Assembly: GCA_965279195.1 (NCBI GenBank)
Contig: CBDIHP010000027.1
Span: forward strand, 1 to 64,000
Direction: 5' to 3'
Origin: CBDIHP01 sp965279195
Lineage (GTDB): Bacteria; Planctomycetota; Planctomycetia; Isosphaerales; Isosphaeraceae
Length of the DNA stretch: 64,000 bases
The notes below the pieces were generated by a model. That model was not told the DNA's origin. It saw only the letters and a program-made list of their open reading frames with translations, and searched no databases. The translations under genes were made by a program, and so were the position numbers. The stretch's first letter is position 1. Every line of letters starts with the position of its first letter. Below are positions 36,803-45,943 of this stretch, piece after piece.

Positions 36803-37674
36803 CGGCCGTGCCTCCGGCCCAGCTCTCGGGCCCTCTGGAGTTCCCGGGTCAGCTCCGAATACGGCGGCAGGTGTTCATCCCGTTCCAGAATCATGCCCTT
36901 GATCGTCGATCGGGCGAGCACGCGGTCTAGCAGATCCCAGACCTCCTCCGGCGTGCCGGCGGAGTGGCTGTCGATGAGCTGGTCGCCCTCCCAGTGGCCG
37001 CCGACGAAGTGGAGCTGGACCACCGCGTCGGCGGGCAGCCGATCGATGAGCGCGGCCGCGTCGCCGCCGAGGTTCACGGCATTGGTATGCAGGTTCGTCA
37101 CGTCCAGCAGGAGCCCGCAGCCCGTGCGGACGACCAGCTCGGCGAGGAAGTCGGCCTCGTCGATCGTCGAGCCGGGGAAGTCGAACGGCCGGGTGATATT
37201 CTCCAGGATCAACGGCACACTTGTCAGACGCTTCACCTCTTCGATGTTGCGGACCAGGACGTCGAGCGCCTCTTCGGAGAACGGCACCGGGGCCAGGTGC
37301 CCGATCTCGCGCCCGCCGGCCTTCGTGAACGCGATGTGCTCGCTCCACCAGGGCGGGTCGAGGCGGTTGACCAGCCCGATCAGTTGATCGCGATAGGCCG
37401 GGTCGAGCCCCTCGGCCGAGCCGAGCGACAGGTTCAGGCCGTGGGGGATGAGCGTGTAGCGTTCGGCGAGCCGGTCCAGCTCGCGGGCCTTGAAGGGCGT
37501 GGCGTCGAGGTAGTGGTCGGCGATGATTTCGAGGAAGTCGACCTTGTCGTCTCCCTCCGCCATCAGCACCTCCGCGCGATAGGCGTCGCGGTAGCCCAGG
37601 CCGACGCCGAGGACGGGGAGCCCGGCGAATGTGCCATTTCGCGAGGACACGGGAGTGGTCGTGGTCATGTTCAT
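36775..37674 (-). CDS. MNIO (DUF692) multinuclear non-haem iron oxidase
   Basis: A 299-residue TIM-barrel enzyme with the full MNIO pattern: GVGLGYR, FLEIIADHYLD, PHGLNLSLGS (H78), WWSEHIAF (E112, H113), LAPVPFSEEAL, LILENITRPFDF (E159), RTGCGLLLDVTNLHTNAVNL (D191, N194), HFVGGHWEGDQLIDSHSAGT (H222, H227, D235, H237) and GMILERDEHLP (E264). MNIO enzymes use two or three iron ions to oxidise cysteines or C-terminal residues of peptides, as in methanobactin and bufferin biosynthesis. The start is ATG 37674, with GGAGG eight bases upstream; ATG 37668 is possible. It lies 4 bases after the gene for a Gly/Cys-tailed membrane protein, its likely substrate. Confidence 0.93.
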   Translation of the reverse strand: MNMTTTTPVSSRNGTFAGLPVLGVGLGYRDAYRAEVLMAEGDDKVDFLEIIADHYLDATPFKARELDRLAERYTLIPHGLNLSLGSAEGLDPAYRDQLIGLVNRLDPPWWSEHIAFTKAGGREIGHLAPVPFSEEALDVLVRNIEEVKRLTSVPLILENITRPFDFPGSTIDEADFLAELVVRTGCGLLLDVTNLHTNAVNLGGDAAALIDRLPADAVVQLHFVGGHWEGDQLIDSHSAGTPEEVWDLLDRVLARSTIKGMILERDEHLPPYSELTRELQRARELGRRHGRWNSPTPRG

Positions 37675-37678
37675 GGGA

Positions 37679-38662
37679 TCAACCTCCGCCGCAACCGCCG
37701 CAACCGCCGCCGCCCCCGCATCCGCCACCCCCGCCGCAACCGCCGCCCCCGCCCCCGCCGCAGCCCCCGGCGCCGCAGCCGGCCATGCCCCCGCAGCCCC
37801 CGGCGGTCGCCGGCAGGAGGAACGGCTGCCAGACGGGTTCGAAGGGGGAGCCGGCGAGCGCCGGGAACCCGAGCACGGCCACGGCGGAGACCGCCACCGC
37901 GTCGGGCCGGAGGTTCGCCGCACCCCCGAGTTCATCTTCCCTGGCGGTCCAGCCGGCGAACATCTCCTTGAGGGAGTTGATGGCCTCCTTGCCGCGCCGG
38001 GTGGCCCGGGGCAGGATGGCCGCGATGATCGAGAACATCACGCCGAGGAACGCGAACATGATCAGGAACCCGACGTTCTTCTTGCCGCGGTCCATGGCCA
38101 CGACGAACTTGTAGGCCCCGAGCAGGAGCACCCACGCGGCCGATTCCAGGGCGATCCGGATCGCGTTGGATTTCGCCTCCTTCGGCATGATCAGGAGCTC
38201 TTCCTGCAAGACATCCTTGATCGGTTCGCAGTAGGGCCGGATCGCCGCCTTGTGGCAGGCCTTCCTCCGCACGGCGGCGAGGGTCGTGGGCGCCTTGACC
38301 GCGCGGTAGACCGCGTGCTCCAACTCGTCGAGCGGCTCGGCGTCGTCGTCGAGGTCGTTGTAGGTGATGTCCCGGTCGTTGGCCTTCGCCCCGGGCTCCA
38401 GGTTGAGGTATCCCCTGCGGACGAGGTCGAACAGGACGACCCCGAACACGGCCGCCTCGCCGCCGCGGAGGTAGGCGATCTCGACCGGGTTGAGTTTCCT
38501 GCCCAGGCTGGGGCCGGGCGGGTCGAGGTGCCTGGTCGGGTCGAGCCGCATCACGCGGACCCGGACGAGGACGATGGTCAGGGCGATCACGGTGACGTAG
38601 ACCGCCAGGAAGGTCGGCCCGGGCAGGTCCGCCAGCGGGTTGTGGAAGGGCCAGTTTCCCAT
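37679..38662 (-). CDS. TIGR04222-type membrane protein with a Gly/Cys-rich C-terminal tail
   Basis: A 327-residue protein. A first membrane helix lies at about 13-35, then the TIGR04222 signature KLNPVEIAYLRGGEAAVFGV with a soluble helical region (60-165), then two more hydrophobic helices (about 168-190 and 197-217). A hydrophobic Ala/Val stretch (about 255-272) leads into a final 40 residues of almost only Gly with seven Cys (C290, C296, C301, C309, C315, C321, C324), ending CGGCGGG. The tail is real coding sequence: it runs straight to the stop, and the next gene starts 4 bases on. Proteins of this type are known to have low-complexity tails and to neighbour DUF692 genes. The tail is a probable substrate for the adjacent MNIO enzyme, perhaps for metal binding or envelope anchoring. 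Confidence 0.9.
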   Translation of the reverse strand: MGNWPFHNPLADLPGPTFLAVYVTVIALTIVLVRVRVMRLDPTRHLDPPGPSLGRKLNPVEIAYLRGGEAAVFGVVLFDLVRRGYLNLEPGAKANDRDITYNDLDDDAEPLDELEHAVYRAVKAPTTLAAVRRKACHKAAIRPYCEPIKDVLQEELLIMPKEAKSNAIRIALESAAWVLLLGAYKFVVAMDRGKKNVGFLIMFAFLGVMFSIIAAILPRATRRGKEAINSLKEMFAGWTAREDELGGAANLRPDAVAVSAVAVLGFPALAGSPFEPVWQPFLLPATAGGCGGMAGCGAGGCGGGGGGGCGGGGGCGGGGGCGGCGGG

Positions 38663-38757
38663 CTCTTGAAATCCTCCGTCGATCCCGGTTTCGTTCCGCT
38701 CTCACGTGTGTCTGGGATCAGGACGGACGGGCCCGGCGGATCGGGCGCACGCGAACG

Positions 38758-40944
38758 TCACTTCCAGAGCTTGGCGAAGCGACAGCTCAGGATCCTCGCG
38801 GAGAGGGCCAGCAGGGCGAGGCTCAGGATCAGGAGCAGCCAGTTGCGGCTGGTCTGGGCGAGGATCAATCGCAGTTGCCAGCGCGGGGTGCGCGAGACGA
38901 CGGCGACCATCGGGGTCTCGCCCACGCGGTGATAGGCCAGGATCGACCCCTCGGGCGTGATGGCGGAGGATTCCTGGAACCCGGGCTGGTCGGAGAAGGT
39001 GGCCAGGGCGAGGTAATCGTCGGGGTCGGGCCAGAGCATCGAGGAGTCGGCCCGGGGGTACGAGCGTTCCAGCACGGCGAGGAACTTCGGGTGCTCGTCG
39101 GACGCGGTCGACGTGGTGGTCTCGGCGTAGTTCCAGTCGATGGGGGCGGAGATGAACGAGTCGGGCGGCGCGTCGTGCATGTCGAGGGCGACCAGGTGCG
39201 AGCCGGTGGCGATGTTGGCCACGAGCACGCCCAGGCACGTCTTGCCGTCGGAGGCCCAGATCCGCGTCGAGACCGGAACCTTCCACAGGCCGTCCTTGAT
39301 CGAGCGGAACGTCCGCGAGACCGCCACCTCGTCGGGCGGGAGGTCGTCCGGGCCCATGAGCGACTCGAAGTAATCCCGGCGCGCGAAGTCCCGCCCGACG
39401 GCCGTGCTGCGGGCGTAGGTGTCGGCCAGGAGGACGCCCTTCTCGTTCATGATGAACACGTTGAAGAGCGGGTTGCCGCCGACGATGTTGAAGAGCGTGT
39501 TGAACTCGCGCGAGGATTTCGAGAGGAACTGGTCCAGCGCGTTCCGCTGCTGCTCCGAGCCGTCCGGCAGCTTCCCGAGCAGGTCCTTGAGCTCGGGCTC
39601 GCGGGCGACGAGGCCGACCGCGTTCTTGACCATCTTGAGCTGCGAGGCGACTTGACGCGCCAGGATATCGGCATCCTTGCCGGTCGCGCGGCGCACCTCG
39701 CCGAGCGAGCCGAGCACGCCGGCGAGCCAGATGGCGAAGCAGAACAACGCGACCGCGATGTGGCGGTAGGGGTGCCGCTTCAGGGCGTAGAGCACCTGCT
39801 TGCCGACCGTCGCGCCGCCGGCCACCGTGGGCTCGCTGCGGAGCCAGCGTCCGAGGTCGTTCGCCAGGCCGTCGGCCGACCCGTAGCGCTTCGACGGGTC
39901 CTTGCACAGGCACTTCAGGCAGACCGCCTGGAGTTCCCGGCTGACCTTCGGGTTCAGGGCGCGGGGGGGGATCGGCGGCTCGTGCACGACCAGGTGGAGC
40001 GTGTCGGCGATCGACTTCCCCTGGAACGGCGGCCGGCCCGTGAGCATCGAGTAGAGCAACGCCCCGAGCCCGTAAACATCGGCCGCCGTGGTCAGGACGG
40101 TGCCACCCGTGGTCGCCATCTCGGGCGACATGTAAGGCGCGGTGCCGCGGATCTGCCGGCGGCTCCAGGTCTGCCCGCTCCGGGTGTCGGATGGGTCGTC
40201 CCCGGCGGGCGGGGTGGGAGCCTGGGGCGTCGCGACGGGGGCCCGCGGCGGTTCCCCCGCCCGGTCGCCCCCCGCCCGGGCCTTGAGCCGCTGAGCCAGG
40301 CCGAAGTCGGACACCCTCGGCTCGTTCTGGTCGTCCAGCAGGATGTTCGCGGGCTTGAGGTCGAGGTGGAGGATCCCACGCGAGTGGGCGTAGTGGATGG
40401 CGCGGGCGACCTTCTGGAGCAGGTCGATGGCGGCCCTGCGGTCGGTCCTGTAGAGGTCGATGTGGTCCTGGAGGCTGCCGCCCTCCATGTAGACCATGGT
40501 GAAGTAGCGGATGCCCTCGTGCTCGCCGTAGAAGTGCGGCTGGACGATGTTCGGGTGGCGGAGCGTGGAGAGGACGCGGGTCTCTTCCTGGATGCGTTCG
40601 CCGGCGTCGGCCCCCGCCCGGACGAGCTTGAGCGCCACGATGTGGTCGGTGAGCCGGTGCCGGGCGCGGAAGACGGTCCCCTCGCCGCCGCGCCCGAGGC
40701 GGTCGATGAGGATGTAATCGCCGAGCTGGTCGCCGGCCCTGGGAGTCCACTGGCCGTCGGGCTCGGTGAAGGCGAGTCGGGACTCGAGGTACTCGCGGAG
40801 TTCCTGCTCGAACTCGGGGTGCTCGGCGAGCCAGTCGTCGGGCTTGGGGCCCTCGCCCTTGTCGTGCGCGAGTTCGTACTCGTAGATGATCTCGTTGAGG
40901 CGGACCTCGCGGTCGGAGGGCTCCCAGACGACCGTGCTGTTCAT
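38758..40944 (-). CDS. Membrane Ser/Thr kinase with an extracytoplasmic Cache-like sensor
   Basis: A 728-residue protein. An N-terminal helical lead (1-70) precedes a Hanks-type kinase with glycine loop GRGGEGTVF, K106 (VALKLV), HLDLKPAN with catalytic D195 (Leu replaces Arg of HRD), DFG with D213, a Pro-rich insert in the activation region, and GTAPYMSPEM. A membrane helix at about 415-437 (IAVALFCFAIWLAGVLGSL) is followed by about 260 residues resembling a double Cache sensor (FMIMNEKGVLLADTYARST is close to its core). A second helix at about 703-722 ends the chain. So the sensor is outside and the kinase inside. The ECF sigma gene ends one base upstream, and the pair forms a signalling unit typical of planctomycetes. 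Confidence 0.9.
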   Translation of the reverse strand: MNSTVVWEPSDREVRLNEIIYEYELAHDKGEGPKPDDWLAEHPEFEQELREYLESRLAFTEPDGQWTPRAGDQLGDYILIDRLGRGGEGTVFRARHRLTDHIVALKLVRAGADAGERIQEETRVLSTLRHPNIVQPHFYGEHEGIRYFTMVYMEGGSLQDHIDLYRTDRRAAIDLLQKVARAIHYAHSRGILHLDLKPANILLDDQNEPRVSDFGLAQRLKARAGGDRAGEPPRAPVATPQAPTPPAGDDPSDTRSGQTWSRRQIRGTAPYMSPEMATTGGTVLTTAADVYGLGALLYSMLTGRPPFQGKSIADTLHLVVHEPPIPPRALNPKVSRELQAVCLKCLCKDPSKRYGSADGLANDLGRWLRSEPTVAGGATVGKQVLYALKRHPYRHIAVALFCFAIWLAGVLGSLGEVRRATGKDADILARQVASQLKMVKNAVGLVAREPELKDLLGKLPDGSEQQRNALDQFLSKSSREFNTLFNIVGGNPLFNVFIMNEKGVLLADTYARSTAVGRDFARRDYFESLMGPDDLPPDEVAVSRTFRSIKDGLWKVPVSTRIWASDGKTCLGVLVANIATGSHLVALDMHDAPPDSFISAPIDWNYAETTTSTASDEHPKFLAVLERSYPRADSSMLWPDPDDYLALATFSDQPGFQESSAITPEGSILAYHRVGETPMVAVVSRTPRWQLRLILAQTSRNWLLLILSLALLALSARILSCRFAKLWK

Positions 40945-40945
40945 C

Positions 40946-41509
40946 TCAGGCCAGCTCCTCGGTGGTCAGCTCGCGGAGCCGCTTCATGCCATGGCGGAGC
41001 AGCCCGCCGACGGCGTCGGGCGTCTTGCCCATGTGCTCGCAGATACGGTCGATCGCCCAGCCCTCGCAGTGGCGGAGCACGATGGCTTCGGCCTGGGACG
41101 GGCTGAGCCTGGCGAGCAATTTGGCGACTTCCACCGCACGCTCCTCGCCCCGGAGCCTGGCGCTGGGGGCCGAGTCGTCGCCGGGGAGCAGGTCCGCCAG
41201 CCGCCGCGACGACTCCTCCATGTCCTGATTGATCGAGACCCTCGGGGCGTGGTCGAGCCGCCTCAGCTCGTCGATGAGCCGGAAGGTGAGGATCTGCCGC
41301 AGCCAGGCGGCCCGCTCCCCCTCGGTCTCCCCCCGGAACTGGTCGCGCGCCTGGTGGGCGCGGAGGATGGTCTCATGGACCAGATCGGACGGATCGAGCC
41401 GGGCCTTGAGGTCGTTGGGGATTTTCCGCTGCGCCAGCAGGAGCAGATACTCCCGGAACGGCTCCAGCCCCCAGTCCCGCTGCGGATCTCGCCCTTGCGC
41501 CGGCGGCAT
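40946..41509 (-). CDS. ECF-family RNA polymerase sigma factor paired with a kinase
   Basis: A 187-residue sigma factor with region 2 (LDPSDLVHETILRAHQARDQ, WLRQILTFRLIDELRRLDH) and region 4 (LARLSPSQAEAIVLRHCEGW, VGGLLRHGMKRLREL). It belongs to the planctomycete-type ECF group that is co-transcribed with Ser/Thr kinases: the kinase gene starts one base after this stop (TGAGATG). Such sigma factors are thought to be activated by phosphorylation by the linked kinase rather than by an anti-sigma factor, and none is seen here. Target promoters cannot be deduced, but the Gly/Cys membrane protein and MNIO genes lie directly downstream of the kinase on the same strand. Confidence 0.92.
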   Translation of the reverse strand: MPPAQGRDPQRDWGLEPFREYLLLLAQRKIPNDLKARLDPSDLVHETILRAHQARDQFRGETEGERAAWLRQILTFRLIDELRRLDHAPRVSINQDMEESSRRLADLLPGDDSAPSARLRGEERAVEVAKLLARLSPSQAEAIVLRHCEGWAIDRICEHMGKTPDAVGGLLRHGMKRLRELTTEELA

Positions 41510-41761
41510 GGCCCGGTCCTCCCCGCAACTCTCGCGGCACGACGATCTTCGTATCGTAACCGCCCCGCCCCCGCGCGCCTGCCTTCCAGGTTGTCGGGAA
41601 CGTCGGCGGTCCCACGATGCCAGACGGACGGGGGCCGGAAATCGGGCGCGGGATTCGTATCCGTATTCATTCCGACGCCCGGACTTCCCATCTGGGCAAA
41701 CGCCCGAAAGCGCTGGGCGCGACCCGCCTCGCTCTCGCGGGGATCGGGAGGGATCACCGCC

Positions 41762-42763
41762 TCACTTCGCCTCTTTCGCCTTCGCGATCACGCTCTCGAT
41801 CGTCACCGGCTTGCCCCCCTGCCGCTTGCTCTCGTCGGCGGCCTCCATGAAGGCGAAGACCTCGATGGTCTCCCTGGCCGACACCGGGGGCTTGCCCGAC
41901 CGGAAGAAGACGGCGATTTCCTTGAGCATGGGTTCATACGAGCCGGCGGCGTCGACGAAGGCGTTGCCCTTGCTGCCGAAGGCGAGCACGCCGTACCCCG
42001 GCTTCCCGCCCCGGAGCCCCCGGAAGACGCCCACGCGGCCGTCGGCCCAGGTGCCCACGACGACCTCGGTGTCCTTCGTCTGGGTCCGCGACACCGTCTT
42101 GCAACCGGGGCCCATCACCGTGAAGAGCGCCTCGACGCCGTGCACGCCGTACCAGAACAGGTCCGGGTGGTGCTCCTCCAGCGAGCACGGGCTGAACGCC
42201 TCGGCCCCGAGGATCGTCCCGACCTTCGGATCCTTCGCGATCGCCATGACGTTCGGGCTGTACCGCAGCGACGAGCTGGAGAACACCGGCGTGCCCGTCT
42301 TCTCGGCGAGTTCGAAGATCTTGATCGCATCGGCCAGCGAACCCGCCACCGGCTTGTCGATGAACACCGGCTTCTTCGCCTTCAGCACCGGTTCCACCTG
42401 CGCCAGGTGCGGACGGCCGTCGACGCTCTCCAGCAGCACGACATCGACCTTGTCGAGCAGGGCGTCGATCGAGTCGACGATCTCGACCTTGTACGTGTCG
42501 CGCAAGGTCTTGGTGAACCCCTCGACCCGGGTCCGGCTCGACTCGACATCCGGGCTGCCGCCGGGGAACGCCGCGACGACCTTGAGCCCCGCGAGCGGCG
42601 GCTTGGCCTTGGGGTCGTTCAAAACCTTGGTGAACGCCGTGACGTGCGAGGTATCCAGGCCGATGATCCCCACGCGCAGGGGCTTGTCGTCCTCAGCATG
42701 AATTTGCGGCAAGGCCGTGAACACGACGGCGAGCGTCAGCAGTCGGGCGAGTGTGCGGACCAC
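41762..42763 (-). CDS. Exported Gfo/Idh/MocA-family oxidoreductase
   Basis: A 333-residue protein with a signal peptide (RTLARLLTLAVVFTALPQIHA) followed by an NAD(P)-binding Rossmann start (LRVGIIGLDTSHVTAFTKVL), the family lysine motif VFIDKPVAGS, then a C-terminal alpha/beta domain. The glycine pattern GIIGLDTSH departs from the usual GxGxxG, as in the subgroup of secreted planctomycete members. These enzymes oxidise or reduce sugars and related polyols with a tightly held cofactor. Substrate unknown; no sugar operon surrounds it. Confidence 0.85.
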   Translation of the reverse strand: MVRTLARLLTLAVVFTALPQIHAEDDKPLRVGIIGLDTSHVTAFTKVLNDPKAKPPLAGLKVVAAFPGGSPDVESSRTRVEGFTKTLRDTYKVEIVDSIDALLDKVDVVLLESVDGRPHLAQVEPVLKAKKPVFIDKPVAGSLADAIKIFELAEKTGTPVFSSSSLRYSPNVMAIAKDPKVGTILGAEAFSPCSLEEHHPDLFWYGVHGVEALFTVMGPGCKTVSRTQTKDTEVVVGTWADGRVGVFRGLRGGKPGYGVLAFGSKGNAFVDAAGSYEPMLKEIAVFFRSGKPPVSARETIEVFAFMEAADESKRQGGKPVTIESVIAKAKEAK

Positions 42764-42948
42764 GGTGGGACCCTTCTGTCTCGGGATCGTGAGGCGGGAC
42801 GTTCCGGCGGCGCAACGGGAGGAACCTCACGATAGACCCCGCCCGCCCCCCGGGCAAGGGCCCGGAAGTTCCTGATTGCCGACCGGCCATATGGTCGATA
42901 TGTTAAACAATGGCGAAACCCCAGCGAAAGAACCTGCGGGCGCCGGTA

Positions 42949-43116
42949 GCGCTGGGCGAGGGTCTCCGCACCCCACCCTTACCGATGCCGCGCTGTACCG
43001 CAAAACCGGGTCTCCAGACCCGTTCCTGAGGGGTATTGTCGACGGGTCTGGAGACCCGGTTCGGTGGTCCCCTTCGATCCAGACAGGGGCGGGGTCTGGA
43101 GACCCTCGCCCAGCGC
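42949..43116. repeat. Palindromic element D of a four-copy family
   Basis: It starts GCGCTGGGCGAGGGTCTCCG and ends GGAGACCCTCGCCCAGCGC, with inner arms GGGTCTCCAGACCCGTTCC and GACGGGTCTGGAGACCCGG. It lies in the divergent gap between the Gfo/Idh-like gene and the DUF1549/DUF1553 gene. Confidence 0.85.
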
Positions 43117-43248
43117 TTCCGGCCCTTGCTCAGCGCCTCCAGCCCTCCCCCTGCATTTTCCGCCTCGTCCAGCGTCACGAAGCCTCGCCCGTCGGACCCC
43201 CTGCCCTCCGCCTGCCAGCCAGCAACCCCAACCCATCGGAGCCCCGCG

Positions 43249-45927
43249 ATGCCGCATCGGATCGCCACACTCGCCGCGACGATGGTTCTGTTCATCTGTT
43301 CCCATGCGAACGCCGCAGAGCCGAAAGCACTGACGTTCGAGGCCCGCGTGCGGCCGATCCTCAAGACGCACTGCTTCCACTGCCACGGCGAGGAGGACAA
43401 GCCGAAGGCCGGGCTCGACCTCCGTCTGGTCAAGGCGATGGTCAAGGGCGGGGTCTCGGGCGCGGCGGTGGAGCCGGGGTCGCATGACGGGTCCTTGATC
43501 TGGGAGAGGATCGAGGCGGACCAGATGCCGCCGGGTCCGAAGAAGCTCTCGCCGGCCGAGAAGGCCGCGATCTCCGAGTGGATCGACTCGGGAGCCCGCG
43601 TGGCCCGGCCCGAGCCGTCGACCCTGCCGCCGGGCCCGGTGTTTACCGACGAGGAACGCGCGTGGTGGGCCTTCCGGCCGATCAGGCGGCCCGATCCGCC
43701 CAGGGTCAAGCACGCCGGACAGGTGCGGAACCCGATCGACGCCTTCCTGCTCGAAAAGCTCGAAGCGAAGGGCCTGGCCTTCTCGCCCGAGGCCGACCGC
43801 CGTACCCTGATCCGCCGCCTGAGCTTCGACCTGACCGGCCTGCCGCCGACGCCCGACGAGGTCTCGTCGTTCGTCGCGGACGAGTCCAGGGATGCATATG
43901 AGAAACTGGTCGATCGCCTGCTCGCCTCCCCCCGCTACGGCGAGCGCTGGGCACGGCACTGGATGGACGTGGCCGGCTACGCCGACAGCGACGGCAACCC
44001 CAGCAGCGACGTCGTCCGCCCCTATGCCTACAAATATCGCGACTACCTCATCCGTTCGCTCAACGCCGATCGACCCTGGGACGCCATGCTCCGCGAGCAG
44101 CTCGCGGGCGACGAACTGATCACCTCGCCGCTCGACAATCTCTCGCCCGCAGACCGCGAGACCCTCGCCGCCACCGGCTTCCTGCGCAACGCCCCCGACC
44201 TCTCGGCCGACGCCGGGGCCGACATCGTGCAGGCCCGCAACGACGTGGTGGCGGAGACGATCAAGATCGTGTCGTCGTCGCTTCTCGGGCTGACGGTGGG
44301 TTGTGCCCAGTGCCATGCTCACCGGTATGATCCGATCGCGCAAGAGGATTATTTCCGGTTGCGGGCCGTCCTCGAACCGGCATTGGACCCCTCAAGCTGG
44401 AAGACGTCCGCCCAGCGTCAAATCTCCACATGGACACCGGACGATCGCAAGAAGGCGGCGGAGGTCGACAAGAAGATCAAGGCCGTCGAGGCTGAGCGTC
44501 GCAAGAAGATGGAGGAACTCGTCGCACAGGTGCTGGAGAAAGAACTCGCCCAGACACCCGAGAACCTCCGTGCCAAGCTGAAGGCCGCGCGCGACGTCCC
44601 CGCCGGCAAGCGCACGGATGAACAGAAAGCACTCTTCAAGACCTATCCGCGCATCCTCGTGACCACCGGCAACGTCAGCCTCTACGACGGCGCCGCCCAC
44701 GGGAAGATCACCAGTCAATTCGACGCGAAGGCCGCCGAGGTCCGCAAGGAACGCCCCAAGGACGACTACATTCACGCCCTGACCGAGCCCGCCGGGGCGA
44801 AGCCGGCCGTCACGAAGCTCGCCTACCGGGGCGACCCGAAGCAGCCCCGCCAGGTCATCGAGCCCGGCGAGCTGAGCATCCTGAGGGGGACGACCGGCGA
44901 GGACCGCATCCCGTCGGATGATCCGAAATTGCCCACGTCCGGCCGACGTCTCGCTTATGCGAAGCACCTCACCAGCGGCAAGCATCCGCTCGTCACGCGC
45001 GTGCTAATCAACCGGCTCTGGCTCAATCACTTCGGCCGGGGCATCGTCGGCACCCCCGCCGATTTCGGCCGCCTCGGCGAGCTTCCCACTCATCCCGAGC
45101 TGCTCGACTGGCTGGCCGATGACGTCTCGCGCAACGGCTGGACCCTCAAGCGTGTTCACAGGCTGATGGTCACCTCGGCCGCCTATCGCCAGTCATCGCG
45201 TCGCGACCCGGAGGCCGAGCGGGTCGATCCCGAGAATCGCCTGCTGGCCCGGATGTCGGTGCGCCGGCTCGATGCCGAGACGATCCGGGACGCGGTCCTC
45301 GCGGTCAGCGGGAAGCTCAACACGACGATGTTCGGGCCGCCCTTGCCGGTGGCGCTCGACGAGTCGGGCCAGGTCCTGATCGGCATCGACACCCGCGACT
45401 CCGCCGGCCGCCAGACCGGCCCGCCGGGCTCGATCGGGGCGGAGGAGTTCCGCAGGACGGTTTATGTGCAGATGCGGCGATCGCTGCCGCTGAGCTTCAC
45501 CGAGCCGTTCGACGTGCCGACCCTGACGCCGAACTGCGACCGCCGGGGCAGCTCGACGGTCGCGCCCCAGTCGCTCACGCTGATGAACAGCGAGTTCATG
45601 AATCTGCGGAGCCTCGACTTCGCCGACCGGCTCATCAAGGAGGCCGGGGCCGATCCGACCGCGCGAATCCGCCGGGCCTGGACGCTCGCGCTGGGCGTCG
45701 AGCCGGGGCCGGAGCAGGTCTCGTCGGCCCTGCGGTTCCTGGCCGAGCAGACGGCCGATTACGAGGCGAACCCGCCGGCCGCCCCCGCCCCTCCGCCCGC
45801 CCGACGCGGCAAGCCCAAGGCCGCCGCGAAGCCGCAACCGCCCGCGAAGCCCGACGCCGACCGCCTGGCGCTGGCCACGCTCGGCCTGGCGCTCGTGGGT
45901 TCGAATGGTTTCCTCTACATCGATTGA
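43249..45927 (+). CDS. Exported PSCyt1/DUF1549/DUF1553 cytochrome-like protein
   Basis: An 892-residue protein with a signal peptide (ATLAATMVLFICSHANA). The cytochrome-like PSCyt1 domain carries a haem-binding CFHCH motif (about residue 42) and KADQMPPG-type context (EADQMPPGPKKLS). DUF1549 follows (NPIDAFLLEKLEAKGLAFSP, RRLSFDLTGLPPTPDEV, YGERWARHWMDVAGY), then a charged coiled region and DUF1553 (HPLVTRVLINRLWLNHFGRG, RRLDAETIRDAVLAVSG), with a Pro/Ala/Lys-rich region near the end. The set is a hallmark of planctomycetes and is nearly always followed by a DUF1501 gene, as here, 16 bases on. The pair is thought to form a redox or polymer-processing complex in the periplasm; the reaction is not established. 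Confidence 0.92.
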   Translation: MPHRIATLAATMVLFICSHANAAEPKALTFEARVRPILKTHCFHCHGEEDKPKAGLDLRLVKAMVKGGVSGAAVEPGSHDGSLIWERIEADQMPPGPKKLSPAEKAAISEWIDSGARVARPEPSTLPPGPVFTDEERAWWAFRPIRRPDPPRVKHAGQVRNPIDAFLLEKLEAKGLAFSPEADRRTLIRRLSFDLTGLPPTPDEVSSFVADESRDAYEKLVDRLLASPRYGERWARHWMDVAGYADSDGNPSSDVVRPYAYKYRDYLIRSLNADRPWDAMLREQLAGDELITSPLDNLSPADRETLAATGFLRNAPDLSADAGADIVQARNDVVAETIKIVSSSLLGLTVGCAQCHAHRYDPIAQEDYFRLRAVLEPALDPSSWKTSAQRQISTWTPDDRKKAAEVDKKIKAVEAERRKKMEELVAQVLEKELAQTPENLRAKLKAARDVPAGKRTDEQKALFKTYPRILVTTGNVSLYDGAAHGKITSQFDAKAAEVRKERPKDDYIHALTEPAGAKPAVTKLAYRGDPKQPRQVIEPGELSILRGTTGEDRIPSDDPKLPTSGRRLAYAKHLTSGKHPLVTRVLINRLWLNHFGRGIVGTPADFGRLGELPTHPELLDWLADDVSRNGWTLKRVHRLMVTSAAYRQSSRRDPEAERVDPENRLLARMSVRRLDAETIRDAVLAVSGKLNTTMFGPPLPVALDESGQVLIGIDTRDSAGRQTGPPGSIGAEEFRRTVYVQMRRSLPLSFTEPFDVPTLTPNCDRRGSSTVAPQSLTLMNSEFMNLRSLDFADRLIKEAGADPTARIRRAWTLALGVEPGPEQVSSALRFLAEQTADYEANPPAAPAPPPARRGKPKAAAKPQPPAKPDADRLALATLGLALVGSNGFLYID

Positions 45928-45943
45928 CGAGACGGGGTTTCGC

